From the NCBI GenBank assembly GCA_900553815.1, contig USEY01000029.1, positions 1 through 39,302 of the forward strand: DNA of 39,302 bases, given 5' to 3'. The stretch comes from an uncultured Bacteroides sp. GTDB lineage: Bacteria; Bacteroidota; Bacteroidia; Bacteroidales; Bacteroidaceae. The stretch's first letter is position 1; the number at the start of each line of letters is the position of its first letter. This document shows, one piece after another, positions 15,022-22,862 of the stretch. The notes beneath the pieces are model-generated. The model saw only the letters and a list, made by a program, of their open reading frames with translations. It searched no databases and was not told the origin of the DNA. The translations under genes and the position numbers were made by a program.

Positions 15022-15595
15022 TAAATAAGTGTTCAATCAGTATCTTAGTCCCTATCGCTATCAGTATCACTCCTCCCCACAGCTCCGCCTTCAGCTTGCG
15101 TGCCATGCTGCATCCGCACTTGATGCCTATCATCAGTCCTATGATGGACATCAGGAAGGATACCAGGCCTATGATGCCTACGGTGGGCAGTATCTCGGCA
15201 AAGGTGTGTATACCCAGGAAGGCAAACGACACGCCTACGGCCAGCGCATCGATGCTGGTGGCTACGGCCAGCACGAGGATGACCTTCAGCCGGGTAGGGT
15301 CGTATTCATGCTTCTCATCTTCTTTCTTGAACGACTCTGCCACCATGCGGCCACCCAGGAAGGCCAGTATGGCAAAGGCTATCCAGTGGTCCACGCTCTC
15401 TATCAGGTGGCTGAACGCGCTGGTACCCATCCACCCTATCAGGGGCATGAGTGCCTGGAAGAGTCCGAAGAAGAAAGCCATGACCAGCATGGGGCGCAGG
15501 AGGGTGCGCTTCAGTATGATGCCACTGGCTATGGATACGGCAAAACAGTCCATGGCCAGTCCGAAGGCCAGTAGCACTATCTCTATTAGGTTCAT
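15011..15595 (-). CDS. mntP: Manganese efflux pump MntP
   Basis: This 194-residue inner-membrane protein exports Mn2+ and protects against manganese overload. Six hydrophobic segments are evident, and the two halves carry the family's internally repeated motif: FGLAMDCFAVSIASG near the start and VATSIDALAVGVSFAF in the middle, each with the key Asp. Length matches the family. A cytoplasmic loop with charged residues (KKEDEKHEYDPTRLK) separates the halves. It begins 12 bases after DUF6048, so it probably belongs to the same transcript. I see no manganese riboswitch (yybP type) upstream of it. Its last codons lie in a repeat-derived palindrome. Confidence 0.96.
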   Translation of the reverse strand: MNLIEIVLLAFGLAMDCFAVSIASGIILKRTLLRPMLVMAFFFGLFQALMPLIGWMGTSAFSHLIESVDHWIAFAILAFLGGRMVAESFKKEDEKHEYDPTRLKVILVLAVATSIDALAVGVSFAFLGIHTFAEILPTVGIIGLVSFLMSIIGLMIGIKCGCSMARKLKAELWGGVILIAIGTKILIEHLFISG

Positions 15596-15607
15596 ACAGT
15601 GTGTGGG

Positions 15608-16387
15608 TTAAGGCAGTTTATAGATGATGGAATAGTTCACGCCTACGGTCTTGGACCCGTACTCGCCGAAGCCGGGCACATACCAAGGGTCACCGTAGGT
15701 GTCGCTCGAAGAGGACAGCCTGTACTTCATACGTATGCTCCAGCCCATGTACAGGCTCTTCCATACGTGTGCCCTGATGCCGACGCATACCTCCAGCCAG
15801 TGCATGTTGCCCTTCATGCCCTTGTGGCTATAGGGGATGCTGCCACCCCATATATCGTCCCCCAGGTTGGGGTTCTCGAGGCTGCCGCCATAGATGGGGT
15901 CGTCGATGGAGGATGACTCTACGTCATACTTGAAGCTACTCATGGCATAACGTAGTCCTACCAGGATGGCATGGCCGTGCTTCTTGTTGTACAGGGCGTT
16001 GTAGTCCATACCGATGCGGAAATAGGGGGCACCGCTCTTGTAGTGTATGCCGTCGTCGCTCCACTTGTCGGTGTTGCCGTAGCCTACCTCTACGGTGGGG
16101 AAGTAGCGGTGCTTGAGGTCGGCGGTGACCGAGGCCTCGGCACTCATGAAGTCACTGCCCAGCAGCTTCCCGCCGGGACCCCACAGGTCGACACCCAGCA
16201 ACAGGCCGTTGTAGAACGGGTAGACTATCTCTGGCTCCTTCTTCTTATCCTCCTTCTTTGCCTGGCGGGGGCGGTTGCTGTTCCCCTGGGTAGGGGCCGT
16301 GATGCTGCTCTGTGCATGCAGAGGCAGGCTTACCACGAACAGGGCCAGTAGCAGGCTAATAGAATAACTTAAGGTTCTCCGTAGCAT
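15608..16387 (-). CDS. DUF6048 family exported protein
   Basis: This 259-residue protein starts at ATG 16387, giving a signal peptide ending near LHAQSS. An earlier in-frame start at 16453 is rejected because it adds 22 residues and extends the overlap with the upstream gene. The mature part begins with a short Lys/Glu-rich stretch (KKEDKKKEPE) and is then rich in Gly, Tyr and alternating strands (RYFPTVEVGYGNTD, RIGMDYNALY, GWSIRMKYRL), suggesting an outer-membrane beta barrel. That is an inference; the family's function is unknown. Its start overlaps the end of the DUF6452 gene by 32 bases, and the two families are commonly paired in Bacteroidales. Confidence 0.85.
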   Translation of the reverse strand: MLRRTLSYSISLLLALFVVSLPLHAQSSITAPTQGNSNRPRQAKKEDKKKEPEIVYPFYNGLLLGVDLWGPGGKLLGSDFMSAEASVTADLKHRYFPTVEVGYGNTDKWSDDGIHYKSGAPYFRIGMDYNALYNKKHGHAILVGLRYAMSSFKYDVESSSIDDPIYGGSLENPNLGDDIWGGSIPYSHKGMKGNMHWLEVCVGIRAHVWKSLYMGWSIRMKYRLSSSSDTYGDPWYVPGFGEYGSKTVGVNYSIIYKLP

Positions 16388-16841
16388 AGGCACTGGCTTC
16401 AGGGTTGTTGATATAGATGGAGTCGAGTCGGTGGGTGGTATATCTGACGGCACTCAGCTTCTGTTGCATCTGGTAGCCACAGTCCATGGACAGGAAGTAG
16501 GGGGTGTTGGTGTGGCGCAACACAAGGGTGTCGGTGGTATGCTCGTCGTAGCGGAATACCAGCACGGTAGAGTCGGCGGTATAGCGCAGGGGCAGGGAGA
16601 TGTCAGTCACCTCCTCCTGGTTGTTGATGATGACGGAGTCGGTGCCGAAGGCGGTTACCCTCAACAGTTCGAGCGTGTCATCCTCCACAGAGTCGTCTAT
16701 GGGGTTGATGGTGTACAGGTGGCATTGCAGCATGGGCCGGGCGTTGGCCGAGCAGTCGGCTTCTTCAGAGCATGAGAGGGCTGCAACGGCGAGGGGCACG
16801 GCTATGATGGCCAGCAGAAGTATGCGTATGGATTTCTTCAT
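16356..16841 (-). CDS. DUF6452 family lipoprotein
   Basis: This 161-residue protein has a lipoprotein signal with ALSC and lipid Cys24, followed by SEEADC. The mature domain is small and beta-rich (LPLRYTADSTVLVFRY, HTTDTLVLRHTNTPYFLSMDCGYQMQQKL). Its function is unknown. It lies 13 bases downstream of the GT2 gene and overlaps DUF6048 by 32 bases. The tight coupling with a predicted outer-membrane barrel suggests the two act together at the outer membrane, but nothing in the sequence gives a substrate. Confidence 0.85.
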   Translation of the reverse strand: MKKSIRILLLAIIAVPLAVAALSCSEEADCSANARPMLQCHLYTINPIDDSVEDDTLELLRVTAFGTDSVIINNQEEVTDISLPLRYTADSTVLVFRYDEHTTDTLVLRHTNTPYFLSMDCGYQMQQKLSAVRYTTHRLDSIYINNPEASAYATENLKLFY

Positions 16842-16854
16842 GATGGATGGGGTG

Positions 16855-17808
16855 TCAGATGGTTTTCTCTATGTGGTAGTTGTTTCGTTCGGCGGCATTG
16901 CGCGATATTAACTCGCCCAGGAACCCTGCTACAAACAGCTGGGTGCCTATTATCATGGCTGTCAGCGACAGGTAGAAGTAGGGTGAGTCGGTCACCAGTC
17001 GGTAGGGCATGCCGTTGTGCATGTTGTATAACTTCGTGGCTCCTACGACAATGACAGACAGGAAGCCAATGACAAACATCAGCGAGCCCAGCAGGCCAAA
17101 GAAGTGCATGGGCTTGATGCCAAAGGTGGAGAGGAACCACAGGGTAATGAGGTCGAGGTATCCGTTGACAAAGCGGTTCATGCCAAAGAACTTGCCCTTG
17201 CCATACTTACGTGCCTGGTGGTGTACCACCTTCTCACCTATCTTGGTGAAGCCGGCATTCTTCGCCAGGTAGGGGATATAGCGGTGCATCTCGCCGTATA
17301 CTTCTATGTTCTTTACCACCTCGTTGCGGTAGGCCTTGAGGCCGCAGTTGAAGTCGTGCAGGTTCTTGATACCCGATACCTTGCGGGCGGTGGCGTTGAA
17401 CAGCTTGGTGGGGATGGTCTTCGACAGGGGGTCGTAACGCTTCTGTTTCCATCCTGATACGAGGTCGTATCCGTCTTCCGTAATCATGCGGTAGAGTTCG
17501 GGTATCTCGTCGGGGCTGTCCTGCAGGTCGGCATCCATGGTGATGACCACGTCTCCCTGGGCCTGCTTGAATCCGCAGTACAGGGCGGCCGATTTGCCGT
17601 AGTTGCGGCGGAACTTGATGCCGTGTACGCAGTCTGACTGTGCCTGTAATTGTTCGATGACTTGCCAGGAACGGTCGGTGCTGCCGTCGTTGACGAAGAT
17701 GATTTCGTATGAGAACTTGTGCTCATGCATTACTCGTTCAATCCAGCTGAACAGCTCGGGTAGCGATTCGTCCTCATTATATAAGGGGATGACAACTGAA
17801 ATATCCAT
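16855..17808 (-). CDS. GT2 glycosyltransferase, polyprenyl-phosphate (GtrB/DPM-like) type
   Basis: This 317-residue protein transfers a sugar from a nucleotide donor to a lipid carrier on the cytoplasmic face of the inner membrane. The GT-A domain (about 1-230) shows VVIPLYNEDESL at the start, NDGSTD, and MDADLQDSP with the metal-binding DAD. Two C-terminal membrane helices (about 233-258 and 275-300) match the GtrB/DPMS subgroup. The end (FLGELISRNAAERNNYHIEKTI) matches the common ending in this group. The sugar cannot be told. It starts a cluster with DUF6452, DUF6048 and mntP, all spaced by 13 bases or less or overlapping. Confidence 0.93.
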   Translation of the reverse strand: MDISVVIPLYNEDESLPELFSWIERVMHEHKFSYEIIFVNDGSTDRSWQVIEQLQAQSDCVHGIKFRRNYGKSAALYCGFKQAQGDVVITMDADLQDSPDEIPELYRMITEDGYDLVSGWKQKRYDPLSKTIPTKLFNATARKVSGIKNLHDFNCGLKAYRNEVVKNIEVYGEMHRYIPYLAKNAGFTKIGEKVVHHQARKYGKGKFFGMNRFVNGYLDLITLWFLSTFGIKPMHFFGLLGSLMFVIGFLSVIVVGATKLYNMHNGMPYRLVTDSPYFYLSLTAMIIGTQLFVAGFLGELISRNAAERNNYHIEKTI

Positions 17809-17908
17809 ATAGTGGTATTAATTTAGATGATCGTTGGTTCGTGTATTATGGGTGTATTATTTATCTCTCGTTGGCAAATTATTCTTTTCTCACAGGGGAA
17901 AAGTCTTT

Positions 17909-18475
17909 CTATGGTTGGATAGGTTGTTGGCCATTGGTAGCAGGCGTACGCCTCATGACGAATAGGGCTGTGGGGATGGCCAGCAGCGTGCCGTAGAAGA
18001 TATTATTGAGGAACAATTCAATGGCAATCTCGAATGCACTGAGGGATTGCATCTGTGCAATGGCATCACGGAACTGTGTCTCATATCCCTCTAACCCTGG
18101 CATGGATGCTTGTGCGAACACTTCATTTATCATGCTCTCATAGGTGTTTAATATATAGCCATGGTCGATAAATCGGAAGTAAACATAATGTGCCACAAAG
18201 GTGAGTAGTGCGGCAAAGAAGTAGATAAGTGTGGTAAATGACCAGGCGTGGGAGAAAGTGATGGCACCACCACATACCCGGTTGCGGTACATCTTCGTAT
18301 AATAATAGGCCATGAAGGGCACGCAGATGGTAAGACCTAAAAAGAGGAAAAGCAAGAAGGGGTTTGTCAAGCCTAAGGGGAAGAAGATGAACTTCAGAAT
18401 CCAGAAGCCTCCCATGTAGGTACCCATTATCATTGCATATTGGCGTATGTTTCTTGTAGAAGTATTGCTTGCCAT
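17909..18475 (-). CDS. DUF4199 family membrane protein
   Basis: This 188-residue protein of unknown function has four predicted membrane helices (about 14-32, 36-53, 67-90 and 146-170) with a soluble loop between the third and fourth. The start at 18475 (MASNTST) is chosen over an in-frame one 13 codons earlier, which would lie in the leader and close to the promoter. It resembles DUF4199 proteins of Bacteroidetes, which often stand next to a GT2 gene, as here, 100 bases upstream of it. A joint role in envelope or lipid-linked sugar metabolism is guesswork from position. Confidence 0.8.
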   Translation of the reverse strand: MASNTSTRNIRQYAMIMGTYMGGFWILKFIFFPLGLTNPFLLFLFLGLTICVPFMAYYYTKMYRNRVCGGAITFSHAWSFTTLIYFFAALLTFVAHYVYFRFIDHGYILNTYESMINEVFAQASMPGLEGYETQFRDAIAQMQSLSAFEIAIELFLNNIFYGTLLAIPTALFVMRRTPATNGQQPIQP

Positions 18476-18511
18476 TACTAAATGTTTCGGTTTGTTCAAG
18501 AAATAGTGGTG

Positions 18512-18519
18512 CAAAGGTA
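18512..18519 (-). promoter_or_regulatory. -7 box for the DUF4199 gene
   Basis: TACCTTTG on the minus strand matches the consensus and would give a leader of about 30 bases. A -33 element is not clear. Confidence 0.5.
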
Positions 18520-18582
18520 TAAATAATATTGCTTGTAAGAGCCTGTATTACTGTTAAAGTTGAAAAAAGTAGGTGGAAAGTA

Positions 18583-18612
18583 TTGCAGATTCAAAAACTT
18601 TATCTACCTTTG
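18583..18612 (+). promoter_or_regulatory. Promoter of the SRP RNA-tRNA-Thr unit
   Basis: TTG at 18583-18585, a 19-base spacer and TACCTTTG at 18605-18612 match the Bacteroidales promoter. The start falls near 18619, just before the SRP RNA stem. Confidence 0.75.
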
Positions 18613-18625
18613 CAGCCGCAAACAC

Positions 18626-18721
18626 GGGTAAGTCCTATACGGCCAGCTCCCTTCGAATCCTCCAGGGCTTGATCGCAGCAAAGGTAGTTGGTTGTAGCGG
18701 CGCGATATAGTAAGCTTACCC
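18626..18721 (+). ncRNA. ffs: Small bacterial signal recognition particle RNA
   Basis: The 96-base RNA folds as one long hairpin. GGGTAAG at 18626-18632 pairs with CTTACCC at 18715-18721, and CTATA pairs with TATAG further in. The tip carries CCAGGGCTTGATCGCAGCA, which matches the conserved symmetric and asymmetric loops (CAGG on one side, GCAGC on the other) where the Ffh M domain binds. The RNA pairs with Ffh to target membrane proteins to the Sec translocon. It shares a promoter with tRNA-Thr 4 bases downstream, so processing must separate them. Confidence 0.8.
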
Positions 18722-18725
18722 ACCC

Positions 18726-18799
18726 GCCTCTTTAGCTCAGTTGGCCAGAGCACGTGATTTGTAATCTCGGGGTCGTTGGTTCGAATCCGACAAGAGGCT
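18726..18799 (+). tRNA. tRNA-Thr (anticodon TGT)
   Basis: The 74-base cloverleaf has acceptor GCCTCTT paired with AAGAGGC, discriminator T, a TTGGTTCGAATCC T-arm and the anticodon loop TTTGTAA. It reads ACA-type Thr codons. The anticodon stem has a central T-T mismatch. CCA is not encoded. Confidence 0.95.
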
Positions 18800-18813
18800 C
18801 AAAAACTATTGAG

Positions 18814-18847
18814 AAGGAATATGCTACCGCAGCATATTCCTTTTTTT
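18814..18847 (+). terminator. Terminator of the SRP RNA-tRNA-Thr unit
   Basis: A 10-base perfect stem, GGAATATGCT (18816-18825) with AGCATATTCC (18831-18840), is followed by seven T residues. Confidence 0.92.
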
Positions 18848-18882
18848 GTTAACCGGATGTAGGTTTATTAAAATGAAAGATT

Positions 18883-18890
18883 TACATTTG
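18883..18890 (+). promoter_or_regulatory. -7 box for the transmembrane regulator gene
   Basis: TACATTTG matches the consensus and gives a leader of about 25 bases. No TTTG stands at the expected -33 distance, so the promoter may need an activator. Confidence 0.45.
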
Positions 18891-18920
18891 TAATGTCTTA
18901 AAACCAAGATTACAGTCGAT

Positions 18921-21818
18921 ATGATGAAGACACAACATAAAACTTTGTTAGCTTTCTTACTCATAGTAATATTTCCCCTTTCTTTATGGTCTTCATTCAC
19001 AGGATGGAATAGCTTTGTCGTAACTTTTAATAAGAATCTTTATGGAAATGGAAGGAAAATATGGCAAATAGCCGCTTATGATGAGCGTTGGACTTATTTT
19101 GCCAATGATAATGGTTTGTTACAGTTTGATGGTAATGTCTGGTCTTTATATCCTTTGCGTAATCAGTCTCCTCTTCGTGCAGTGTTGCCATCATCAAATA
19201 TGCAGCGGATTTATGTTGGAGGGATAAATGAATATGGTTATTTTGAGCCGGGTGATGATGGCAATTTGATATATAATTGTTTGTCAGATACTTTAGAAAG
19301 TGACTATCGTTCTGTGGGTAATATATGGAGAATTCATGAATCTGATAATATAATATATTTTTGTGGTGATAGGAGGGTTATTAAATATTGGAATGGGCAA
19401 TTTTCTATTATAGAAGTTGGTACTAAGATTGATTGTTCTAATGTAGTTAATGGAACCTTGTATGTTGGAACAGAAAATGGTGTTAATGTTCTGGTAGGTA
19501 ATAAATTTTTCCCATTGCAAGGAGCTGATGGATTAATGCGAAACCGCATTAGGGGAATAGAGTCATACAAAGATGGAATCTTAGTTGCTACGGCTTACGA
19601 TGGTTTGTTTTATTGTGATGGACATGGTATGAGTCGTTTTGAGACAGGGATTGAGGATTATATGCGTGAGAATGAGATATTTTGTATGGCGAAGCAAGGT
19701 GACCGGATTGCTTTGGGTACAATCCATCAGGGGCTATTGGTCTTGGATACAGAAACCATGGCTGTTCAATACTATAATGAATATAATAAGCTGAGTAATA
19801 ATACAGTTCTTTCATTAGCTTTCGATGCAACAGGTAATCTGTGGGCAGGGTTGGAAGGTAGTATTGATTATATTTGTTTGAATCTGCCTTTTACAAATCT
19901 TTACTCATATCCTTATTCTTATGGAGCAGGTTATACGGTAGCTGTGGAAAACGATAATCTTTATTTGGGTACTAATCGAGGCCTATATTATACCAGTTAT
20001 CCGGTTCGTATGGATGGCGAACGGTTGGATATTTTTCCTATACCCAATTCTAGTGGACAGGTGTGGAGTCTTTGTCGAATTAAAGATGAACTGTTGTGTT
20101 TGCATGATAGGGGAGTGTTTGTAGTGCAGGGAGCAAATGTAAAACGTATCTTGGAAATTGATGGAGCTTGGACTTGTCAGCCTGTGATGAATCATGATAA
20201 TTTGATATATATAGGAGTATACAACGGTATTTATGTAGCCGAGAAAGTAGGTAATGATTGGAAGCTTAAGGGGAAAATTATAGGCCTTGACGAATCATGT
20301 AGAGTCTTTGAGCAGGAGTCTGAAAAGATAATTTGGGTATTTAATAACAAAACTGTATTCAGATTTGAGTTAGGCGATGATTTATTGCATGTAATAAATC
20401 GTAAGGCTTATGGAGCAGAAGACGGATTTCCTGCTGGTTCTAACAATTATGTGACCAAGGTACAAAACAAAATATTTTTCACTACTCAGCATGGGGTATA
20501 TCATTATGACCCACAAACAGACAGAATGGTACCTAGTTCAGATATTAATAGCTTGCTTAATGGACCTTCTCCCTATTTGTGTTTGCGTGAGTATAATAAT
20601 CATCTTATCAGTTTGAATGAACATGGGATATGTTTGGCTAATCTTTATACATATAAGCGGGCGGCTAATACTAGGATTATACCTATACATCAGTCTTTAG
20701 TTGGTTTAATTCCTGATTTTGGAAATGTATATCCCTTGTCAGATTCTTTAATGATAATCCCCAGTGAGGAAGGCTTTGCATTGTTGCAGATACCAAACCA
20801 AAATACAAAGGGTACTGCACCACGTTCTGTTTTCATCAGAAATATGTATTTGTCTTATCCTAAAGATTCTTTAGTCTATACGGCTAATTTTCAAAATAAG
20901 AAAATAAAGCCAGTGATTGATTATTCTTATAATTCAGTGCGTATAGATTACAGTACTTCCAATTTCCTATGGGCCGATGATGTTCGTTTTCAATATCGGT
21001 TGAATCAAGGTGAATGGTCAAATTATACTACTATGTGTACAAAGGAGTATAGTAATTTGTCCGAAGGGGAATATACGTTTGAAGTGAAAGCCGTATTCTC
21101 AGATGGTAGTGCGATGACCGATACCATTGATTTTGTCATTCGTGCTCCTTGGTATCGTAGTGTATGGGCCTATAGCTGCTATTTATTGTTGATATGTTTA
21201 TTCCTTTATTTGATATATCGTTGGGAAGAGTTGCGCATGCTTAGAGAGAAGCAACAGGCTGTGGTAGAGAAGGATAAAAAGATGAAGGAAATGGCAAGGG
21301 AATATGAAGAAGAGAGGGCGCGACAAGAAAAGCAAATCATGTTGTTGGAGAAAGAAACTTTGGAACATGACTTGCAACACAAAAGTCAGGAAATGGCTAA
21401 TCTGATGATTAACTTTGTGCGTAAGAATGAGATGCTGAATGACATTAAAGCTGAGATTGCCAAAGTAATAGCTTCTCTGAAAGGGGAGAGTGCCCGGGAA
21501 GGTAAAAAACAGTTGCTGTTGATTAGTAGTAAGATAGATGCTAACATACAGAGTGATGAGGTACTGAAGCGTATAGAAGAACAGTTTGATCTTATACACA
21601 ATAATTTCATGAAGCGTCTGCATGCCAAGCATCCTACCTTGTCCAACAATGAGCGTATGATGTGCGCTTATTTGAAAATGAATCTTTCAACCAAGGAGAT
21701 TGCTCCTTTGCTCAATATTTCTGTACGCGGAGTGGAGACAATTCGCTATCGGTTGCGCAAGAAGTTCGGGCTGGAGCGTGAAGATAGTTTGGTTGACTAT
21801 TTGAATAATCAGTTATAA
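18921..21818 (+). CDS. Triple-tyrosine propeller transmembrane regulator with LuxR-type HTH
   Basis: This 965-residue one-component regulator has an N-terminal signal, then a large periplasmic region (about 25-680) of two-component-regulator propeller repeats (motifs such as GLLQFDGNVWSLYPL, NLWAGLEGSIDYICL, NLYLGTNRGLYYTS). A Y_Y_Y domain follows at about 680-740 and one membrane helix at about 748-767. A coiled coil (about 775-840) leads to a C-terminal LuxR-type HTH (about 906-960, LSNNERMM ... LSTKEIAPLLNISVRGVETIRYRLRKKF). It lacks the kinase and receiver domains of hybrid two-component sensors, so the signal must pass straight through the membrane to the DNA-binding domain. No polysaccharide-utilisation genes adjoin it, so the ligand is unknown. 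The gene is visibly more AT-rich than its neighbours. A second start codon follows immediately (18924). Confidence 0.9.
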   Translation: MMKTQHKTLLAFLLIVIFPLSLWSSFTGWNSFVVTFNKNLYGNGRKIWQIAAYDERWTYFANDNGLLQFDGNVWSLYPLRNQSPLRAVLPSSNMQRIYVGGINEYGYFEPGDDGNLIYNCLSDTLESDYRSVGNIWRIHESDNIIYFCGDRRVIKYWNGQFSIIEVGTKIDCSNVVNGTLYVGTENGVNVLVGNKFFPLQGADGLMRNRIRGIESYKDGILVATAYDGLFYCDGHGMSRFETGIEDYMRENEIFCMAKQGDRIALGTIHQGLLVLDTETMAVQYYNEYNKLSNNTVLSLAFDATGNLWAGLEGSIDYICLNLPFTNLYSYPYSYGAGYTVAVENDNLYLGTNRGLYYTSYPVRMDGERLDIFPIPNSSGQVWSLCRIKDELLCLHDRGVFVVQGANVKRILEIDGAWTCQPVMNHDNLIYIGVYNGIYVAEKVGNDWKLKGKIIGLDESCRVFEQESEKIIWVFNNKTVFRFELGDDLLHVINRKAYGAEDGFPAGSNNYVTKVQNKIFFTTQHGVYHYDPQTDRMVPSSDINSLLNGPSPYLCLREYNNHLISLNEHGICLANLYTYKRAANTRIIPIHQSLVGLIPDFGNVYPLSDSLMIIPSEEGFALLQIPNQNTKGTAPRSVFIRNMYLSYPKDSLVYTANFQNKKIKPVIDYSYNSVRIDYSTSNFLWADDVRFQYRLNQGEWSNYTTMCTKEYSNLSEGEYTFEVKAVFSDGSAMTDTIDFVIRAPWYRSVWAYSCYLLLICLFLYLIYRWEELRMLREKQQAVVEKDKKMKEMAREYEEERARQEKQIMLLEKETLEHDLQHKSQEMANLMINFVRKNEMLNDIKAEIAKVIASLKGESAREGKKQLLLISSKIDANIQSDEVLKRIEEQFDLIHNNFMKRLHAKHPTLSNNERMMCAYLKMNLSTKEIAPLLNISVRGVETIRYRLRKKFGLEREDSLVDYLNNQL

Positions 21819-21831
21819 CTGTGTAGGTCTG

Positions 21832-22482
21832 TCATGGTATATCTGGGTATGAAGCAGTCGATTCGGTATATAGCCTATCAAATAGGGTGTACAATTTTTC
21901 TTCATCGGATATGATGCGGCGTAGTTTTGCGAGCTGTTTTGCATTGTTCGACTGTGGTATCCACAGTTTCAGGTAGCCACTCTCTCCGTATTTGCTGCGC
22001 ACATGCTCTCTGAACCGTTGGTATTGCTCTTGTATGCCTAATGCAGGATAGTGATCCAGTCCATACTGCACAGCGCGTCGCAGTGTGTATTCTGGCTCAA
22101 TGCATCGGTCGGCCTCTGCCACTATCAGTCCGTAGATATTGCGTGGGGCATGACCGCACGAGGCTCGGTGATCCTCTACCGCCTCTTTCATCACTTTTAT
22201 TTGTTCTTCCGTGAACCATTGCCGCAGTGTTGTGTCGGTCTGCAATATCTCGCCCGATGCCAAGTGGTGCACCTCGCGTCCCCGGCACAGTCCCGTGTCG
22301 TGATAGGCAGCTATGGTCAGCACCATGGCTGGATTGACGTCATAATGGTGTGCCAGCCTGAGGCTCTCTTCTATTACCTGGCGTACGTGGCTGATATCGT
22401 GTGCACGGTCAAAGCCATTGTAACACACGATGATATGTCTCTCTAAGTAGGTGGTCAGTTCTGTAGGGATTTGTTGGGTCAT
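21832..22482 (-). CDS. HD-domain phosphohydrolase-like protein
   Basis: This 216-residue soluble protein has the HD-superfamily metal motif: H28-D29 in AHDISHV, H61-D62 in AAYHDTG and a further pair D104-H105 in AVEDHRASCG. It therefore probably binds a divalent metal and hydrolyses a phosphomonoester or nucleotide; the substrate is not evident. It resembles the short YfbR/YedJ-like HD proteins more than the (p)ppGpp or cyclic-di-GMP (HD-GYP) groups. It is convergent with the transmembrane regulator, with 13 bases between the two stop codons, and divergent from the cobalamin uptake operon. No terminator is visible in the 13-base gap. Confidence 0.88.
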   Translation of the reverse strand: MTQQIPTELTTYLERHIIVCYNGFDRAHDISHVRQVIEESLRLAHHYDVNPAMVLTIAAYHDTGLCRGREVHHLASGEILQTDTTLRQWFTEEQIKVMKEAVEDHRASCGHAPRNIYGLIVAEADRCIEPEYTLRRAVQYGLDHYPALGIQEQYQRFREHVRSKYGESGYLKLWIPQSNNAKQLAKLRRIISDEEKLYTLFDRLYTESTASYPDIP

Positions 22483-22596
22483 ATATGTTTCTATTATGGA
22501 CGAGAGTCTATGTTTGTATTGGGGGCTAAGGTAGTATATATTTTGTTGTTATGGTACATTTTTACTTCGCTTTATGGCGTCGTATTTAATTATTCG

Positions 22597-22604
22597 TATC
22601 TTTG
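22597..22604 (+). promoter_or_regulatory. -7 box upstream of the cobalamin riboswitch
   Basis: TATCTTTG fits the consensus and would start transcription near 22611, at the first bases of the riboswitch. The -33 element (TTTA near 22571) is weak. Confidence 0.5.
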
Positions 22605-22607
22605 CCA

Positions 22608-22790
22608 TCGGTTTTGTTCCTAATCCCTGTGCGGGGAGAAGGATGAAAAGGGAATCGGGTGCAAATCCCGGACAGTCCCGCTGCTGTGAGTTTCAATACC
22701 GGGCACGCCAATACACCACCTCATGCCACTGTCAGAATCTATGGACGGGAAGGCGACGTGCTGCGAAACGAGTCAGAAGACCTGCAAGAC
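22608..22790 (+). promoter_or_regulatory. Cobalamin (AdoCbl) riboswitch controlling the btu operon
   Basis: The conserved aptamer parts are all present in order: GGTTTTGTTCC at the start, the GGGAATCGGGTGCAAATCCC core with CAGTCCCGCTGCTGTGA, GCCACTG at 22725-22731, GGGAAGGC at 22747-22754, and the B12 box AGTCAGAAGACCTGC at 22771-22785. It ends about 70 bases before btuB. No T-tract terminator is seen there, so control is more likely at the ribosome binding site (GGAG near 22829). Bound cobalamin would shut off uptake genes. Confidence 0.95.
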
Positions 22791-22862
22791 CCGACATCAG
22801 GCTTCGTGCTTGCGAGGATGAGCGCGAAGGAGCAATTATGAATTACTTAGTATAGACTGACA

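Noticed and set aside
18726..18847. Attachment site of an integrated element at tRNA-Thr
   Set aside because: No integrase and no second copy of the tRNA 3' end was found within the window; only composition hints at transfer.
22574..22855. 93-residue open frame over the cobalamin riboswitch
   Set aside because: The sequence is explained in full by the riboswitch aptamer; no ribosome-binding context or homology.
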